DNA of 64,000 bases from Deltaproteobacteria bacterium (GTDB lineage: Bacteria; Myxococcota_A; Polyangia; Polyangiales; JADJMO01). The notes beneath the pieces are model-generated. The model saw only the letters and a list, made by a program, of their open reading frames with translations. It was not told where the DNA came from and did not search any database. The stretch is from NCBI GenBank assembly GCA_025363655.1, contig JANYDK010000011.1, positions 160,018-224,017 on the forward strand, read 5' to 3'. This document shows positions 42,090-53,104 of this stretch, piece by piece. Positions within the stretch are counted from its first letter, which is position 1. Every line of letters begins with the position of its first letter. A program made the position numbers and the translations under genes.

Positions 42090-43463
42090 TCAGTCGTCTT
42101 CGCTCGGCGGCGCTCCGGCTTCGGCGGCGCGGGCACGGGAGAGCATGCGGTGGAAGCTCGGGCGCGGGACCTGCGCCAGCTCGGCGGCCTTGGCGACGAC
42201 GCCGCCGACGCGCTTGAGCACATCGGGAAAATACGCGCGATCGAAGGCCTCGAGGACGCGACGTTTGGCCTCGTGGTACGGAAGGCTCGCGAGATCGCCG
42301 ATGCCACCGAGGACGCCTTGCTTGGCGGTGCCACTCGGGCCGTTGATCGACTCGCCGAAGAGTACCTCGGGCCGCGCGCTCTCGAACGTGGCCCAACGCT
42401 CGACGACGTTGCGCAGCTCGCGAACGTTGCCCGGCCACGGATGCGCGAGCAGGACTTGCACGAGATCGGCAGGGACCTGCGCGTCGGCGCCACGGATGCG
42501 CGAGAGGAAGTGTTGCGCGAGGGCGGGGATGTCTTCTTTGCGATCGCGCAGCGGCGGGACGACCACGCGGATGACGCTGATGCGGTAATAAAGGTCTTCG
42601 CGGAACTCGCGGCGGCGCACGGCCTCGGCGAGGCGGCGGTTGGTCGCGGCGATGACGCGGACGTCGATGGGGATGGTCTTGCTGCCACCGACGCGGCGAA
42701 TTTCGCGCTTTTCGAGGACGCGGAGGAGCTTGGCCTGTTGCTCCATCGGGAGCTCGCCGAGCTCGTCGAGGAAGATGGTGCCGTTGTGCGCGCGCTCGAA
42801 GGCTCCGGCGCGCGAGGCGATGGCGCCGGTGAAGGCCCCGCGCTCGTGACCGAAGAGCTCGCTCTCGATCAGGTTCTCGGGGAGCGACGCGCAGTCGACG
42901 GCGACGAATGGCTCGTCTCTTCGAGTCGATTCCGTGTGCAGCGCGTAGGCGAGGACTTCCTTGCCACAGCCGCTCTCGGCTTCGAGGAGCACCGTGACGT
43001 TGCTCTTGGCCGCGCGTTCGAGGAGCGCGAACACGTGGCGCATGGCGATCGACGCACCGAGGGCGCCGCCGAAATCGCTGCGATCGACGACCTCGAGATC
43101 GAGCGCGCCGTCGGCCAGCCGGACCGCCATCGACGTCTGCCCGAACGAGAGGGTGACGTCTTGGATGAGCGTTGCTTCGGCGATGCGACAGCCCCCGAGC
43201 CAGGTGCCGTTGCGGGAGCCGAGGTCGCGGACGAGCAGGCCGTCGGCCGTCGCCGCGACCTCGAGGTGCCTGCGCGAAATGGCCGGATCGGTGAGGCGGA
43301 TGTCGACGTCGTTGCCTTTGCCGATGGTGAGCGCCGGACTCTCCATTTTGGTGGAGAAACCGCGATCGGGGCCGGCGACCACCTCGAGGACCGCGCCGCG
43401 CAGCCGGATGAGGCCGCTCGTGGGAATCGCCCGCGTCGCTGTGATGTCGTCGTTGTCGGACAT
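42090..43463 (-). CDS. FHA-domain sigma-54 dependent transcriptional activator
   Basis: 457 residues from ATG 43463. Residues about 30-110 are an FHA phosphothreonine-binding domain ([31 protein letters not shown]). The AAA+ domain starts at about 135: Walker A is [11 protein letters not shown] (normally ESGTGKE), the sigma-54 contact loop is [10 protein letters not shown], Walker [10 protein letters not shown], and [13 protein letters not shown] sensor elements. The C-terminus is a Fis-type helix-turn-helix ([20 protein letters not shown]). It activates sigma-54 promoters once bound to a phosphorylated partner. It is divergent from a Ser/Thr kinase, with 164 bases between. Confidence 0.93.
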   Translation of the reverse strand: MSDNDDITATRAIPTSGLIRLRGAVLEVVAGPDRGFSTKMESPALTIGKGNDVDIRLTDPAISRRHLEVAATADGLLVRDLGSRNGTWLGGCRIAEATLIQDVTLSFGQTSMAVRLADGALDLEVVDRSDFGGALGASIAMRHVFALLERAAKSNVTVLLEAESGCGKEVLAYALHTESTRRDEPFVAVDCASLPENLIESELFGHERGAFTGAIASRAGAFERAHNGTIFLDELGELPMEQQAKLLRVLEKREIRRVGGSKTIPIDVRVIAATNRRLAEAVRRREFREDLYYRISVIRVVVPPLRDRKEDIPALAQHFLSRIRGADAQVPADLVQVLLAHPWPGNVRELRNVVERWATFESARPEVLFGESINGPSGTAKQGVLGGIGDLASLPYHEAKRRVLEAFDRAYFPDVLKRVGGVVAKAAELAQVPRPSFHRMLSRARAAEAGAPPSEDD

Positions 43464-43627
43464 GCGTGGGAGAGAGCTCAGCGTAACAGACGGCTCGGCC
43501 AAAGCGCGAGCAAGATGAGCGCCTGGGGACCCCGCAGGCTCGCGTCGGGATGCACGATCCGGCCGCTCCGCCCTAGCCCTTTGCCGCAAAGGCGGCTTTC
43601 ACGGCGCTTCTGATCTAACCTCGACGC

Positions 43628-45235
43628 GTGGATCTCCTCGGCGGTCGGTACGCCATCGAGCGTCGCATCGGCGAGGGGGGGATGGCAGAAGTGCTGCTCG
43701 CCCGCGACCGGGCAGCCGGTGATCGCCCGGTGGTGGTCAAGCGCTGCCGTGCGCACCTCAAGCACCAGCCCGAGTTCGCGCACCTCTTCTTGCGCGAGGC
43801 GCGGCTCGCGTCGCTCGTCCATCACCCCAACGTCGTGGCCCTCGAAGCGACCGGCGACGACGATGGTCAGCCCTACCTGGTGATGGAGTATCTCCAGGGT
43901 TTCACGGTGCGTGACGTCTTCTTCCGCGCGGTGACCGAGGGCGGGCTCCCGCAAGATCACGCGGCGGCGATCCTCCTCGGCGCGGCGCGCGGGCTCCAGG
44001 CGGCGCACTCGGCGCTCGACGAGCGAGGTCATCCGATTGGCCTCGTCCATCGCGACGTCTCTCCGCACAACCTCTTCCTCACCGACGCCGGCGTGGTGAA
44101 AGTGCTCGATTTCGGCATCGCCAAGGGTGCGAGCGACGTCACGATGACGCGCGCTGGGCACGTCAAGGGCAAGGCGTCGTACCTCGCGCCCGAGCAGCTC
44201 GTCGCCGGCGGGCCAGTCGATCAACGCGCCGACGTCTTCTCGCTCGGCATCGTCGCGTGGGAGCTCTTCACCGGGAAGCGCCTCTTCAAACGAGCGAGCG
44301 AGACCGACACCATCAACGCGATTCGCTCGCTGCGGGTGCCTGATCCGTCGTCGATCCACGTCGGTCTCGACGCCGCGTACTCCGAGACCGTGCTCGGGAT
44401 GCTGGCCCGCAATCCGGCCGATCGGCCCCAGCTCGCCGGACAGGTGGCGAGCTCACTCGAGGCGGCGCTGCTCCGTCGCGCGCCGGTCTTCGCGGGTGGT
44501 GCCGGCGAAGCCGAGCTCGCCAAGTACGTGATGCACGTGCGCACGCTGACGCCCGCGGAAGAAGCAGCGCCCAATTCGGTGCCGGCGGTCGAGGCACCGC
44601 TCGATCGCGCTGGCCGACAAAAGGCCTTCGCCGAAGCGTGGGGCGGCGAAGAGAGCGGGCGGGCCTCGGCACCGCCAGAAGAAGCGACTGCGACCGTCGC
44701 GCCTCCCGTCAAAGGGTCATGGGCCGGCAATTCGAGCGCGCCGCAGGTGCCGTCGGCCGCGCCCCTCGACGGCAGCGTGCCGGGGACGTGGGCGATCGCG
44801 GGCGCTCGAAGGCCGAGCCCCGATGGTTCGGGTGGCTTCGAGACGCTCGATCCTGACGACGTCGTCGAGGCGTCGAAGTCGGAGGCGCTCCCGCGGGAGG
44901 CGATCGGTCTGCCGCCGGCGCCGCCCGGCATTCCCATTTTCGATCCGCCAGGTCCGCGGGCGCCGGGCCCGCCACCGCCACCGCCACCGCCACCGCCACC
45001 ACCAGCGACCAACGGCGTCGTTGCACACGTTCCCCCGCCGAGGCAGGCGCCGACGGAGCCCGAGACGACGAAGCGCCGCTATTCGAGCGGTTTCGAGCTA
45101 TTTCTGAAGACCCATCCGACGATCGACCAAGCGCTCCACGCCAGGCCGACGCCGGCCTTCATGGCGAGCGTGCTGGTGGCCGCGCTGCTCGCCGGAATGC
45201 TCGTCGCTTACATCATCGCTTCGATATTCGGCTGA
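43628..45235 (+). CDS. Serine/threonine protein kinase with polyproline linker and C-terminal membrane anchor
   Basis: 535 residues from GTG 43628. The kinase domain (about 8-280) has IGEGGMAEVLLARDR, VVVKRCR, LVHRDVSPHNLFL, VKVLDFGIAK and YLAPEQL. A proline-rich linker follows, including an uninterrupted run of 12 prolines at about residues 447-458, encoded by a CCGCCA microsatellite near 44970-45003. A tail-proximal membrane helix (FMASVLVAALLAGMLVAYII) ends the protein. The adjacent divergent FHA sigma-54 activator is an obvious candidate target. Confidence 0.92.
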   Translation: MDLLGGRYAIERRIGEGGMAEVLLARDRAAGDRPVVVKRCRAHLKHQPEFAHLFLREARLASLVHHPNVVALEATGDDDGQPYLVMEYLQGFTVRDVFFRAVTEGGLPQDHAAAILLGAARGLQAAHSALDERGHPIGLVHRDVSPHNLFLTDAGVVKVLDFGIAKGASDVTMTRAGHVKGKASYLAPEQLVAGGPVDQRADVFSLGIVAWELFTGKRLFKRASETDTINAIRSLRVPDPSSIHVGLDAAYSETVLGMLARNPADRPQLAGQVASSLEAALLRRAPVFAGGAGEAELAKYVMHVRTLTPAEEAAPNSVPAVEAPLDRAGRQKAFAEAWGGEESGRASAPPEEATATVAPPVKGSWAGNSSAPQVPSAAPLDGSVPGTWAIAGARRPSPDGSGGFETLDPDDVVEASKSEALPREAIGLPPAPPGIPIFDPPGPRAPGPPPPPPPPPPPPATNGVVAHVPPPRQAPTEPETTKRRYSSGFELFLKTHPTIDQALHARPTPAFMASVLVAALLAGMLVAYIIASIFG

Positions 45236-45252
45236 CCTGCGGGGCTCTCGTC

Positions 45253-45795
45253 TCAAGTGCCCGTGCTGCCGTATCCGCCCGCGCCGCGTGACGTGTCATC
45301 GAGCTCGTCGACCTGCACGAGCTCGGCGCGCGCGTGACGAGCGACGACCATCTGCGCAATGCGCTCACCCGGCTCGATGATCGCTTCGTCGGTACTGAGG
45401 TTGACGAGCAGCACCTTGATTTCCCCTCGATAGTCAGCGTCGACGGTGCCCGGCGCGTTGAGGACGGTGAGCCCGCGACTCCACGCGAGACCGCTGCGAG
45501 GACGCACCTGACCTTCGAACCCGGGCGGCAAGGCGACGGCGATGCCGGTGGGAACGAGCACGCGCGCGCTCGGCGCGATGGTGAGCGGACCATCGATCGC
45601 GGCGTGGAGATCGAGGCCTGCGGCGAGGGGCGTCTGGTAGGCGGGGAGCGGGTATTTCTCGTGGCCGAGGCGCTTGATGGGGACGGTGACCCGCTCGGCG
45701 CCACGCTGCGGCGGCGGCATCGAAGGCGGTCGCATCGAAGGCGGTCGCGGCGGAGGCGGCGCGGAGGGTTTGGGGCGGGGAGGTTCGTCGGCCAC
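45253..45795 (-). CDS. dut: Deoxyuridine 5'-triphosphate nucleotidohydrolase (dUTPase)
   Basis: 180 residues from GTG 45795. All five trimeric dUTPase motifs are present in order: [44 protein letters not shown] and [10 protein letters not shown]. It hydrolyses dUTP to dUMP, limiting uracil in DNA and supplying thymidylate synthesis. The first 35 residues are a Pro-rich extension ([20 protein letters not shown]), not part of the fold. It converges on the kinase gene with 17 bases between the stops. Confidence 0.95.
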   Translation of the reverse strand: MADEPPRPKPSAPPPPRPPSMRPPSMPPPQRGAERVTVPIKRLGHEKYPLPAYQTPLAAGLDLHAAIDGPLTIAPSARVLVPTGIAVALPPGFEGQVRPRSGLAWSRGLTVLNAPGTVDADYRGEIKVLLVNLSTDEAIIEPGERIAQMVVARHARAELVQVDELDDTSRGAGGYGSTGT

Positions 45796-46003
45796 GTGGG
45801 AGTTCTAGGCGAAGCAGCGGCGAGCCACCAACCAGCGCGACCGTAACGTCTGGCGAGACAACTTGGCGCGCTGCGCCGGCGCAGGAAAATGCACTGTTTG
45901 CGTCGACCTCCAGAGGCAGGCACCATAGGTCGGAGAAGGCAGATATGGCCTTCGATTGATCTTCATCCACCTAGGGGCCCCCCTCGGCGCCGCGAGAGGT
46001 CGC

Positions 46004-49000
46004 ATGTATTTCCGTGGAACGACGGTTCTGGTGTTGAGTTCCGTCGTCGGCCTCGGCTGCAGCACGACGAGTCCCGGCGCTCCCGAAGAAGCCGACGCGG
46101 CGCTCGCGAATGCAAACACGAACAGTGTGACGAACCACGCGATGAACGGCGTGACCGCGCGGGATGTCGCCGCGCGAACGACCGCTCTTCTCGGTGCCCG
46201 ACTGGGGTCGACGTCGTCGTCGCCGACGGGCTCGTTGCGCTTCGAACCCTCGCCCGGGGCGCGCGCACCGCAGCGAATTACGCTCCCGCATCACCCTGAT
46301 TTCTGGATCGAAATCGTCGCCGAGGATCTCTCGTCGGTCCCCGCCACGCACGCGGGTGGTCACGCGGTCTTCCTCGAAGCGGCGCCCGAGACCGACGTCG
46401 TCCACCTCGCCACGAGCGACTGGTTCGAAGAGGTCCGGTGGCTGCGCAGCTCGGCGGCGAGCCCGACGATTCGCGAGCGGCTCCACCTCGGGCCCGGCGT
46501 CGCGTCGGCTCGTCTTCGTGAGGGACACCTCGAGCTCCTCTCGGCGAGCGGGCGCGTCGAGCTTGCGACCGCGCCGCTTTGGGCACTCGATGCGCGCGGC
46601 GTCTTCCGAACGCTGCGCGTCGAGCTCGAACGCGGCGAACCCGGCAAAGACCCGACCTTGGTTGCCACGCTGGACACGTCGGGGCTGACCTATCCGGTCG
46701 CGATCGATCCGCTGTGGAGCACCGCCGCGGCGCTCACCACCCCACGCACCGGCGGCACCGCCGTGACCGCGATCGGTGGCGGCAAGGCCATCGCCGTCGG
46801 GGGAAGCAACGCCGGCGGCGCGCTCACCGACGTCGAGATCTACGATCTCGCCACCAACACGTGGTCCACCGTCACGCCGCTCAAGCTCGCCCGTTCGAGC
46901 GCGAGCATCACGTACCTCTCCGGCTCGAAGAAGGTCGTGGCCTGCCAAGGCTCGAGCACGGCGACCACGAGCGTCGAGGTGTACGACGTCGCCACCAACG
47001 CCTGGAGCGACGGCACGCCCTTCGACGTCTACCGCCCGTACTACGGCATCGCGCCGACGGCCGGCGGCACCCGCGTGCTCCTCGTCGACTCGACGACGAA
47101 ATCGGAGGTGTACGATCCGGCCACCAAGGTCTGGACCGTCACCAGCGCGATGCCGTTTTCGCATCAAATGGCCTTCGCGATGACGCCGCTGCCCGATGGC
47201 CGCGTGCTGGTGACCGGCGGCGGACAAATTCCGCCGGGCGCCGGCGGAAGCAACTCCAAGGCTTCGCTCTTCACGTCGTCGGGCTTGGGCGGGACGTGGG
47301 CCTCGGCGCCGGACATGCACGACGTGCGACTCGGCCACGGCGCCGCGGTCATCGGCGGCACCAAGGTGTTCGTCGGCGGCGGCAGCCACGTCCAAGGGGT
47401 CCCCAGCGGCTACACGATCATCGCGCAGAACTCGACCGACATCTACGACATCGCGAGCAACACTTGGACGGCCTCGTCACCCGTTTCCAAGGCCGGCCCT
47501 CTCTACGTCGCCGGCCTCGGGAACGGACGCGGCTACTTGTTCGAGACCGCGTACCTCGAGATCTACACACCTGGCACTGCGCTCTTCGCAGCAGGTGGCG
47601 CGACGACGTCCGGCCTCACCGGCGTGACGCTCGACGGCTCCGACATCCTCTTCTTGAGCAGCGCCGGCGACGCCAACGAGCTCTTCCGACTCTACGGGCT
47701 CGGCGCGACATGTGCCGCCGGGTCCGACTGCACTTCCGGCAGCTGCGTCCTCGGCGCGTGTTGCAGCACCGCGAGCTGCGCCGCGGGCTACGCCTGCAAC
47801 GGACCGACGAAACCAGGCATTTGCGGCAAAGCGCTCGGCGCCGCGTGTGGTGGCGCAGGGGAGTGCGATTCCGGCGTCTGCGTCGACGGCGTCTGCTGCA
47901 ACAGCGCGTGCGGCGGACAATGTCAGGCGTGCGACGTCCTTGGAAAAGCGGGCACCTGCTCGCCCGTCGCCGGACCTCCCCACGGCGCGCGCGCAGCGTG
48001 TTCGGCCGGAGCCGACGTTTGCCTCGGACAATCGTGCAACGGCACCGACACCGCCGCGTGTCACTTCGCGGGCGGCGGAACTCCGTGTGGAGCAGCCTCG
48101 TGCAAGGACGGCATCGAGACGCACGTCAGCTCGTGTGACGGCACCGGCAAGTGCGGCGACGTCGCCAAACCTTGCGGCTCGTATTCGTGCGGTCCTTCCG
48201 CGTGTCGAACGACGTGCGGCACGCCGCCCGACTGCATGCCCGGCTACTACTGCGATCTGACGAAGGCGACGTGCAACCCGCTCACCGGGCTCGGCACCAG
48301 CTGCGACGCGGCCACGCCTTGCGGCACCGGCCTCTTTTGCACCGACGGCCACTGCTGCGGCAAGAGCTCGTGCGGCACCGGAAGCAGCTGCGGCATCCCG
48401 ACGCACGAAGGACAGTGCTTCGTCAAAAACGGCTTCGCTTGCACGACCGATTTGCAATGCGGCTCGGCCCACTGCATCGACGGCATCTGCTGCGACGGAG
48501 TGTGCGGCGGTCAGTGCGAAGCTTGCGACGTCAAGGGAGCGGAAGGGACGTGCACGGTCGTCAAAGGCAAGGCGCACGGCGCGCGTCCGGCGTGTGGTGT
48601 CGGCACCGACACTTGCAACGCACCGCTCTGCGACGGCAGCGCGCGCGATCGATGCGCCGGCTTCACGACCGTCGACACCGAATGCCGCGCTGCCTCATGC
48701 AAGGACGGCGTCGTCTCCGCGAGGGGCACCTGCGATGGCAAGGGCGCGTGTCCGACGGCGATCACCAGCTCGTGCGATGGCTACGCGTGCGACGTTTCTG
48801 CCAGCGCGTGTCTCACGACGTGCTCGGGCGACTCCGACTGCACGACGGGCTACCACTGCTCGGCGAGCAAGTGCACGAAGAAGGCGACCGCGTGCAACGA
48901 GGCGAGTGACGGCGTCGTCCAAGTCGACGGCACGATCAAGCCATGCTCGCCCTTCCGGTGCCGCGCCGGTGCCTGCATCGACGCCTGCAGCTCGAGCGAC

Positions 49001-49189
49001 GAGTGCCAGCCGGGGCTCGTCTGCTCCGCCGACACCAAGAGCTGCGTCTCGCCGCCGACCAGCGACAGTGGCGGTTGCAGCGTCGACGGCGTGGTCAGTG
49101 GTTCTTCGTCCGGAGGTTCGCTCGCCGTGCTCGCATTGCTCGGCGCGCTCGCTTCCCTCGGCCATCGCGCGCGACGTCGCCCGCGATGA
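46004..49189 (+). CDS. Kelch-repeat, Cys-rich MYXO-CTERM surface protein (paralogue 1)
   Basis: 1061 residues from the ATG at 46004, with GAGAGG just upstream. The signal peptide ends at GLGC (lipobox-like). An N-terminal beta domain ends in YPVAIDPLWSTA near residue 245. About six kelch-type repeats follow (e.g. ALTDVEIYDLATNTWSTVTP). From about residue 570 to 1010 come repeated cysteine modules with [20 protein letters not shown] and related units. The C-terminus GGCSVDG, a helix, then RARRRPR is the MYXO-CTERM sorting signal. It is a surface-exposed protein, perhaps for adhesion. It is paralogous to the next gene. Confidence 0.86.
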   Translation: MYFRGTTVLVLSSVVGLGCSTTSPGAPEEADAALANANTNSVTNHAMNGVTARDVAARTTALLGARLGSTSSSPTGSLRFEPSPGARAPQRITLPHHPDFWIEIVAEDLSSVPATHAGGHAVFLEAAPETDVVHLATSDWFEEVRWLRSSAASPTIRERLHLGPGVASARLREGHLELLSASGRVELATAPLWALDARGVFRTLRVELERGEPGKDPTLVATLDTSGLTYPVAIDPLWSTAAALTTPRTGGTAVTAIGGGKAIAVGGSNAGGALTDVEIYDLATNTWSTVTPLKLARSSASITYLSGSKKVVACQGSSTATTSVEVYDVATNAWSDGTPFDVYRPYYGIAPTAGGTRVLLVDSTTKSEVYDPATKVWTVTSAMPFSHQMAFAMTPLPDGRVLVTGGGQIPPGAGGSNSKASLFTSSGLGGTWASAPDMHDVRLGHGAAVIGGTKVFVGGGSHVQGVPSGYTIIAQNSTDIYDIASNTWTASSPVSKAGPLYVAGLGNGRGYLFETAYLEIYTPGTALFAAGGATTSGLTGVTLDGSDILFLSSAGDANELFRLYGLGATCAAGSDCTSGSCVLGACCSTASCAAGYACNGPTKPGICGKALGAACGGAGECDSGVCVDGVCCNSACGGQCQACDVLGKAGTCSPVAGPPHGARAACSAGADVCLGQSCNGTDTAACHFAGGGTPCGAASCKDGIETHVSSCDGTGKCGDVAKPCGSYSCGPSACRTTCGTPPDCMPGYYCDLTKATCNPLTGLGTSCDAATPCGTGLFCTDGHCCGKSSCGTGSSCGIPTHEGQCFVKNGFACTTDLQCGSAHCIDGICCDGVCGGQCEACDVKGAEGTCTVVKGKAHGARPACGVGTDTCNAPLCDGSARDRCAGFTTVDTECRAASCKDGVVSARGTCDGKGACPTAITSSCDGYACDVSASACLTTCSGDSDCTTGYHCSASKCTKKATACNEASDGVVQVDGTIKPCSPFRCRAGACIDACSSSDECQPGLVCSADTKSCVSPPTSDSGGCSVDGVVSGSSSGGSLAVLALLGALASLGHRARRRPR

Positions 49190-49249
49190 CCGTCGCGCGC
49201 TAGGCTGTTTTTTTCGCTGTTTTCTTCGCGTTCTTCGATAGGAGTTTCG

Positions 49250-52200
49250 ATGTCCCGCCTTTCCCCTGCCCTCTTCGCGCTGCTCGTCGTCACCGCCAGC
49301 TGCAGCGCGCGCGATCGATCGACAACCGGCGAGACGGGTGAGGGAGCGCCCTCGCCCGCGAAGACGACGAACGCAGCAGCGAACGACGCGGAAGGGGCAC
49401 ACGCGGCCGTGGCGGCGAAGGTGCGGTCGCTGCAGCCCTTCCGACATCCGACGCTCGCCCTCGTCGCCCACGGCGAACGGAGCCTCACGGCGGTCGCGAT
49501 GAGCAAGGTCGCGAACGAAATTCCCGACTTTCGCACGACGATTGCCGACGTTCCTCGCGAGACGTCGGCGCCGCTCCACCTCTCCGAACGCGCCCACCCC
49601 GAGCTCTGGCTCGAAGTCTCGCCGCTCGATTTGCAGCCTGGGTCGTCCGCGCTCAGCGACGGGATGCTCGTGACGAAGGGCGTCGGCGTCGGCGTCGATC
49701 GCGTCTACGCGGCGGTCGAAGGTGGCGTCGAAGAGGTGCGTTTGCTCGCGGATGCCTCGGCGTCGACGACGATGCGCTATCGCGTACGCGCCGCCGCCGG
49801 TCTCACGGTCCGTCTGCGCGAAGGCCGCGTCGAGGCCGTCGATGCCGCCGGATTCGTCCACGTCGCGAGCGATCCGATGTTCGCCGTCGACGCCCAAGGG
49901 CACCATCGTTCGCTCAACGTCTCGCTCGGCGGCGACGAGCTCATCGCCGAGCTCGACGCGCGAGGGCTCTCCTATCCGATCGCGATGGACCCGCTCTGGA
50001 CGACCGCGCCGAACCCGACGTTCTCCCACGCCGCCGGTGCGCGCGCGTTCCTCACCGACGGTCGGCTGATGGTCTCCAGCGGCTCCAACGGCGCCAGCGG
50101 CCTCACCACCGCGACCGAAATCTACAACCCGGCGACCAACGCGTGGTCGACGGCGGCCGCGTGTCCGACCGCGCGTCAGGGCGATCCCGGAACGGTGCGC
50201 ATCGCCTCGGGCACCTACGCCGGCCGCATCCTCGTCATCGGAGGCGCCGACATCTCCAACGGGACCATCCTCAACGTCGACATGTACGATCCCGTCGGCA
50301 ACAGCTGGCTCTCGCGTGCCGCCATCGCCACCTCGTCGCCCAGCCTCGCCGTCGCGTCGGGCAACAAGGTGCTCGCGCTCCATTCGGTCTCGGGCGCCGG
50401 TGAATACCTCGTCTACAACGCCGACACCAACGCCTGGGGGGCCGTCACGATCGCGTCGGGGAGCTTCGTCACGCGGCGCTATCAGGGCGTCGGCAGCGTC
50501 ACGCTCGCCGATGGTCGCATCTTGAGCATCGCAGGATTTCAAGGTCCGACGACGATCACCAACGTCGACATCTACGACCCCTCGACCAACGTGCTCACCA
50601 ACCGCACGCCGATCGGCTTCTCGACCTCGTACCCCAGCGTCACGCTGCTGACGCCGACCAAGGTGCTCGTCGCCGGCGGCTCCGCGAGGCCCAGTCCTTC
50701 GAGCGCCATGAGCCCAATCGGCTCTGCCAGCGTCTACGACGTCACCGCCGACACGTGGACGTCGACCGGGAGCCTGGTCGCGGTGCGCAGTGGTCACGCC
50801 GCCCCGTTGATGCCGTCCGGCAAAGTCGTGATCATCGGCGGCGTCGCGTCGGTCGAGCAGTACGATCCGGCGACGGGTATCTTCACGTTCGTCGGTACCG
50901 CGCCCACCATCTACGGCGCGCCCTGCCAAGCCTTGCCGAGCGGCGCGGTCGTCCTCGGCGGCGGCTCCAACTTCTCCAACTCGTACGGCGTCTACACCCC
51001 GAACCCGCTCGGCACCGCGTGCGTCGGTGGCTACGAGTGCGCGAGCGGAAACTGCGTCAACTCGGTCTGCTGCTCCACCGCGACCTGCGCGGTCGGCGCC
51101 ACCTGCAATTCACCCACGAAAAAAGGCACTTGCGCGAAGCCGCTGGGCATCACGTGCAGCGCCGCGGGCGAGTGCGAGTCGGGGCAGTGCGTCGACGGAG
51201 TGTGTTGCAACAGCGCGTGCGGCGGTCAGTGCCAAGCGTGCAACGCGGCCGGGCTCGCCGGTACCTGCAGCACGATCTCCGGCGCGGTGCACGGCACGCG
51301 TACGGCTTGCGCGGGCGTCGGCGGCGCGACCTGCGGGATTCAATACTGCAACGGCACCGACGCGACGGCGTGTCACTACCCGGCGGCCGGCACCACGCCC
51401 TGCGGCACGGCGACGTGCACCGCGAGCACCGAGACGCACACCAGCACGTGCAACGGCGCGGGGGCTTGCTCCGACGTGCCGAAATCGTGTGGCGTCTACA
51501 CGTGCAACGCGACCGCCTGCAAGTCGTCCTGCACCGTCGGCACCGACTGCGTCCCGGGCTACTTTTGCGACACCGGCACTTCGTCGTGCGTCCCGCTCGC
51601 CGGGCTCGGGAAGGCGTGCAGCACGACGACGCCGTGTGGCTCGGGCCTCTTCTGCACCGACGGCGCGTGCTGCGGCCTCGCGGCCTGTCCGTCGGGGAGC
51701 ACCTGCGGCGCGCCGGGCAAGGAAGGCACCTGCACGAAGAAACAAGGCGCGACCTGCACGACCGATGGCGAGTGCGCCACCGGGAGCTGCGCCGACGGCC
51801 GCTGCTGCGACAACGGTTGCGCGGGACAATGCGAAGCCTGCGACGTCACCGGCGCGGAAGGCACGTGCACGCCGGTCGCCGGAAAGCCGCACGGCGTGCG
51901 CGCCGCTTGCGGTTCCGACCCGAGCAACGTCTGTGCGACGGCGACCTGCGATGGCTCCGATCGTGGCAAATGCTCGGCCTTCGCGTCGAGCGCGATCGAG
52001 TGCCGCGCCCAGAGCTGCAAGGGAAACAAGCTGACGGCGCGCGCGGTCTGCGACGGAACCGGCGGCTGCCCGACGGTCACCGTCAGCGCGTGCGACGGCT
52101 ACACCTGCGACGACGCCGGCAAGGCCTGCCGCACCACCTGCACCACGGCGGCGCATTGCGACCCGGGGCTCGCCTGCGAAGGTGGCAAGTGCGTCAAGCC

Positions 52201-52522
52201 GTCGGCGACGTGCTCGGCCGATGGCACCGAGGTCATCGACACCGCGGGCGTCCACCAGCCGTGCGCTCCGTACCTCTGCAAGGGCGGCAAGTGCACGAGC
52301 TCGTGCACCGGCTCCGACGAGTGCACCGCGCCCAACGTCTGCTCGAACGGCACCTGCGCCCCGGCAGTGACCGAGACCCCGCCCGGTGGCGACGCGGGCA
52401 GCAGCGGCGGCTGCACCTTCGGCGGCTCACCGAGCTCCCATCGATCGAGCGAGACGGGTCTCGGCCTCGTCGCCTTGGGCCTCGCCCTCGCATTCGGAGC
52501 TCGGCGCCGCCGCGTCGGATGA
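49250..52522 (+). CDS. Kelch-repeat, Cys-rich MYXO-CTERM surface protein (paralogue 2)
   Basis: 1090 residues from ATG 49250, with AGGAG at the right distance. The signal peptide ends at VTASC. The domain order is the same as in the upstream paralogue: N-terminal domain ending in [12 protein letters not shown], kelch repeats ([20 protein letters not shown]), then cysteine modules with [20 protein letters not shown], and a final SSGGCTFGG, helix, ARRRRVG MYXO-CTERM signal. The gap between the paralogues is 60 bases, indicating a tandem duplication that has since diverged strongly in the N-terminal part. Confidence 0.88.
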   Translation: MSRLSPALFALLVVTASCSARDRSTTGETGEGAPSPAKTTNAAANDAEGAHAAVAAKVRSLQPFRHPTLALVAHGERSLTAVAMSKVANEIPDFRTTIADVPRETSAPLHLSERAHPELWLEVSPLDLQPGSSALSDGMLVTKGVGVGVDRVYAAVEGGVEEVRLLADASASTTMRYRVRAAAGLTVRLREGRVEAVDAAGFVHVASDPMFAVDAQGHHRSLNVSLGGDELIAELDARGLSYPIAMDPLWTTAPNPTFSHAAGARAFLTDGRLMVSSGSNGASGLTTATEIYNPATNAWSTAAACPTARQGDPGTVRIASGTYAGRILVIGGADISNGTILNVDMYDPVGNSWLSRAAIATSSPSLAVASGNKVLALHSVSGAGEYLVYNADTNAWGAVTIASGSFVTRRYQGVGSVTLADGRILSIAGFQGPTTITNVDIYDPSTNVLTNRTPIGFSTSYPSVTLLTPTKVLVAGGSARPSPSSAMSPIGSASVYDVTADTWTSTGSLVAVRSGHAAPLMPSGKVVIIGGVASVEQYDPATGIFTFVGTAPTIYGAPCQALPSGAVVLGGGSNFSNSYGVYTPNPLGTACVGGYECASGNCVNSVCCSTATCAVGATCNSPTKKGTCAKPLGITCSAAGECESGQCVDGVCCNSACGGQCQACNAAGLAGTCSTISGAVHGTRTACAGVGGATCGIQYCNGTDATACHYPAAGTTPCGTATCTASTETHTSTCNGAGACSDVPKSCGVYTCNATACKSSCTVGTDCVPGYFCDTGTSSCVPLAGLGKACSTTTPCGSGLFCTDGACCGLAACPSGSTCGAPGKEGTCTKKQGATCTTDGECATGSCADGRCCDNGCAGQCEACDVTGAEGTCTPVAGKPHGVRAACGSDPSNVCATATCDGSDRGKCSAFASSAIECRAQSCKGNKLTARAVCDGTGGCPTVTVSACDGYTCDDAGKACRTTCTTAAHCDPGLACEGGKCVKPSATCSADGTEVIDTAGVHQPCAPYLCKGGKCTSSCTGSDECTAPNVCSNGTCAPAVTETPPGGDAGSSGGCTFGGSPSSHRSSETGLGLVALGLALAFGARRRRVG

Positions 52523-52583
52523 TCGGCACAGACGCAGTGGCAGTCCAAATCGCAGTTTTTTTCGCCTCGAGACTGGCCCGGGA

Positions 52584-52612
52584 TTGACCAGGGCCGGTGC
52601 CTGTGCTTACTT
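52584..52612 (+). promoter_or_regulatory. Candidate sigma-70-type promoter of rplS
   Basis: TTGACC at 52584-52589 (one mismatch to TTGACA) is followed after 17 bases by TTACTT at 52607-52612, a weak -10. It lies about 55 bases before the rplS start, within a stretch that also carries GGCCC/GGGCC inverted repeats. Position and spacing are right but the -10 is poor. Confidence 0.4.
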
Positions 52613-52667
52613 ACGCCCCCCTTTCGCGCGGAGATGCCTGCATCCCGCTCCCATCAGGACGACGACC

Positions 52668-53024
52668 ATGAACACCGCCCCGAAGATCAACGACCTCGAG
52701 TCCGTCTACCTCCGCAAGGACCTCCCCAGCTTCCGCGCTGGCGACACGGTCCGCGTGCACTACAAGATCGTCGAGGGTGACAAGGAGCGCGTTCAGGTGT
52801 TCCAGGGCCTCGTCATCAAGCAGCACCGCGCGGGCGCCCGCTCGACGTTCACGGTGCGCAAGGTGTCCTTCAGCGTCGGCGTCGAGCGCGTCTTCCCGCT
52901 CTACTCCCCGCGCATCGAGAAGATCGAGATCGTCGGCCAAGGCGTCGTTCGCCGCGCCCGTCTCTTCTATCTCCGCGAGCTCCAGGGCAAGGCTGCCCGT
53001 CTCCAGGACAAGAAGGACGCCTGA
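52668..53024 (+). CDS. rplS: 50S ribosomal protein L19
   Basis: 118 residues. The ATG at 52668 follows AGGA at a normal distance. The sequence is a typical L19: [80 protein letters not shown]. It sits at the subunit interface of the ribosome. The usual trmD and rimM neighbours are not in this window; it is alone between a surface protein gene and larC, with a terminator after it. Confidence 0.97.
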   Translation: MNTAPKINDLESVYLRKDLPSFRAGDTVRVHYKIVEGDKERVQVFQGLVIKQHRAGARSTFTVRKVSFSVGVERVFPLYSPRIEKIEIVGQGVVRRARLFYLRELQGKAARLQDKKDA

Positions 53025-53045
53025 TTTCGGCGCTTCCGACGTGAG

Positions 53046-53078
53046 AGGGCGGGCCAAGTGCTCGCCCTTTCGGTTTTT
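53046..53078 (+). terminator. Intrinsic terminator after rplS
   Basis: AGGGCGGG at 53046-53053 pairs with CTCGCCCT at 53061-53068 (8 bp with one G-T), loop CCAAGTG, followed by TTCGGTTTTT. It lies about 22 bases past the rplS stop and just before larC. Confidence 0.8.
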
Positions 53079-53104
53079 GTCGCGCGCGGTGGTAGGGAGA
53101 CGTC

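Noticed and set aside
44970..45003. CCGCCA microsatellite
   Set aside because: It encodes the polyproline linker of the kinase in frame and needs no separate explanation.
48695..50929. Open minus-strand frame across the two kelch paralogues
   Set aside because: Arg/Gly/Val-rich with no start context or motif, and it spans the ends of both plus-strand genes.
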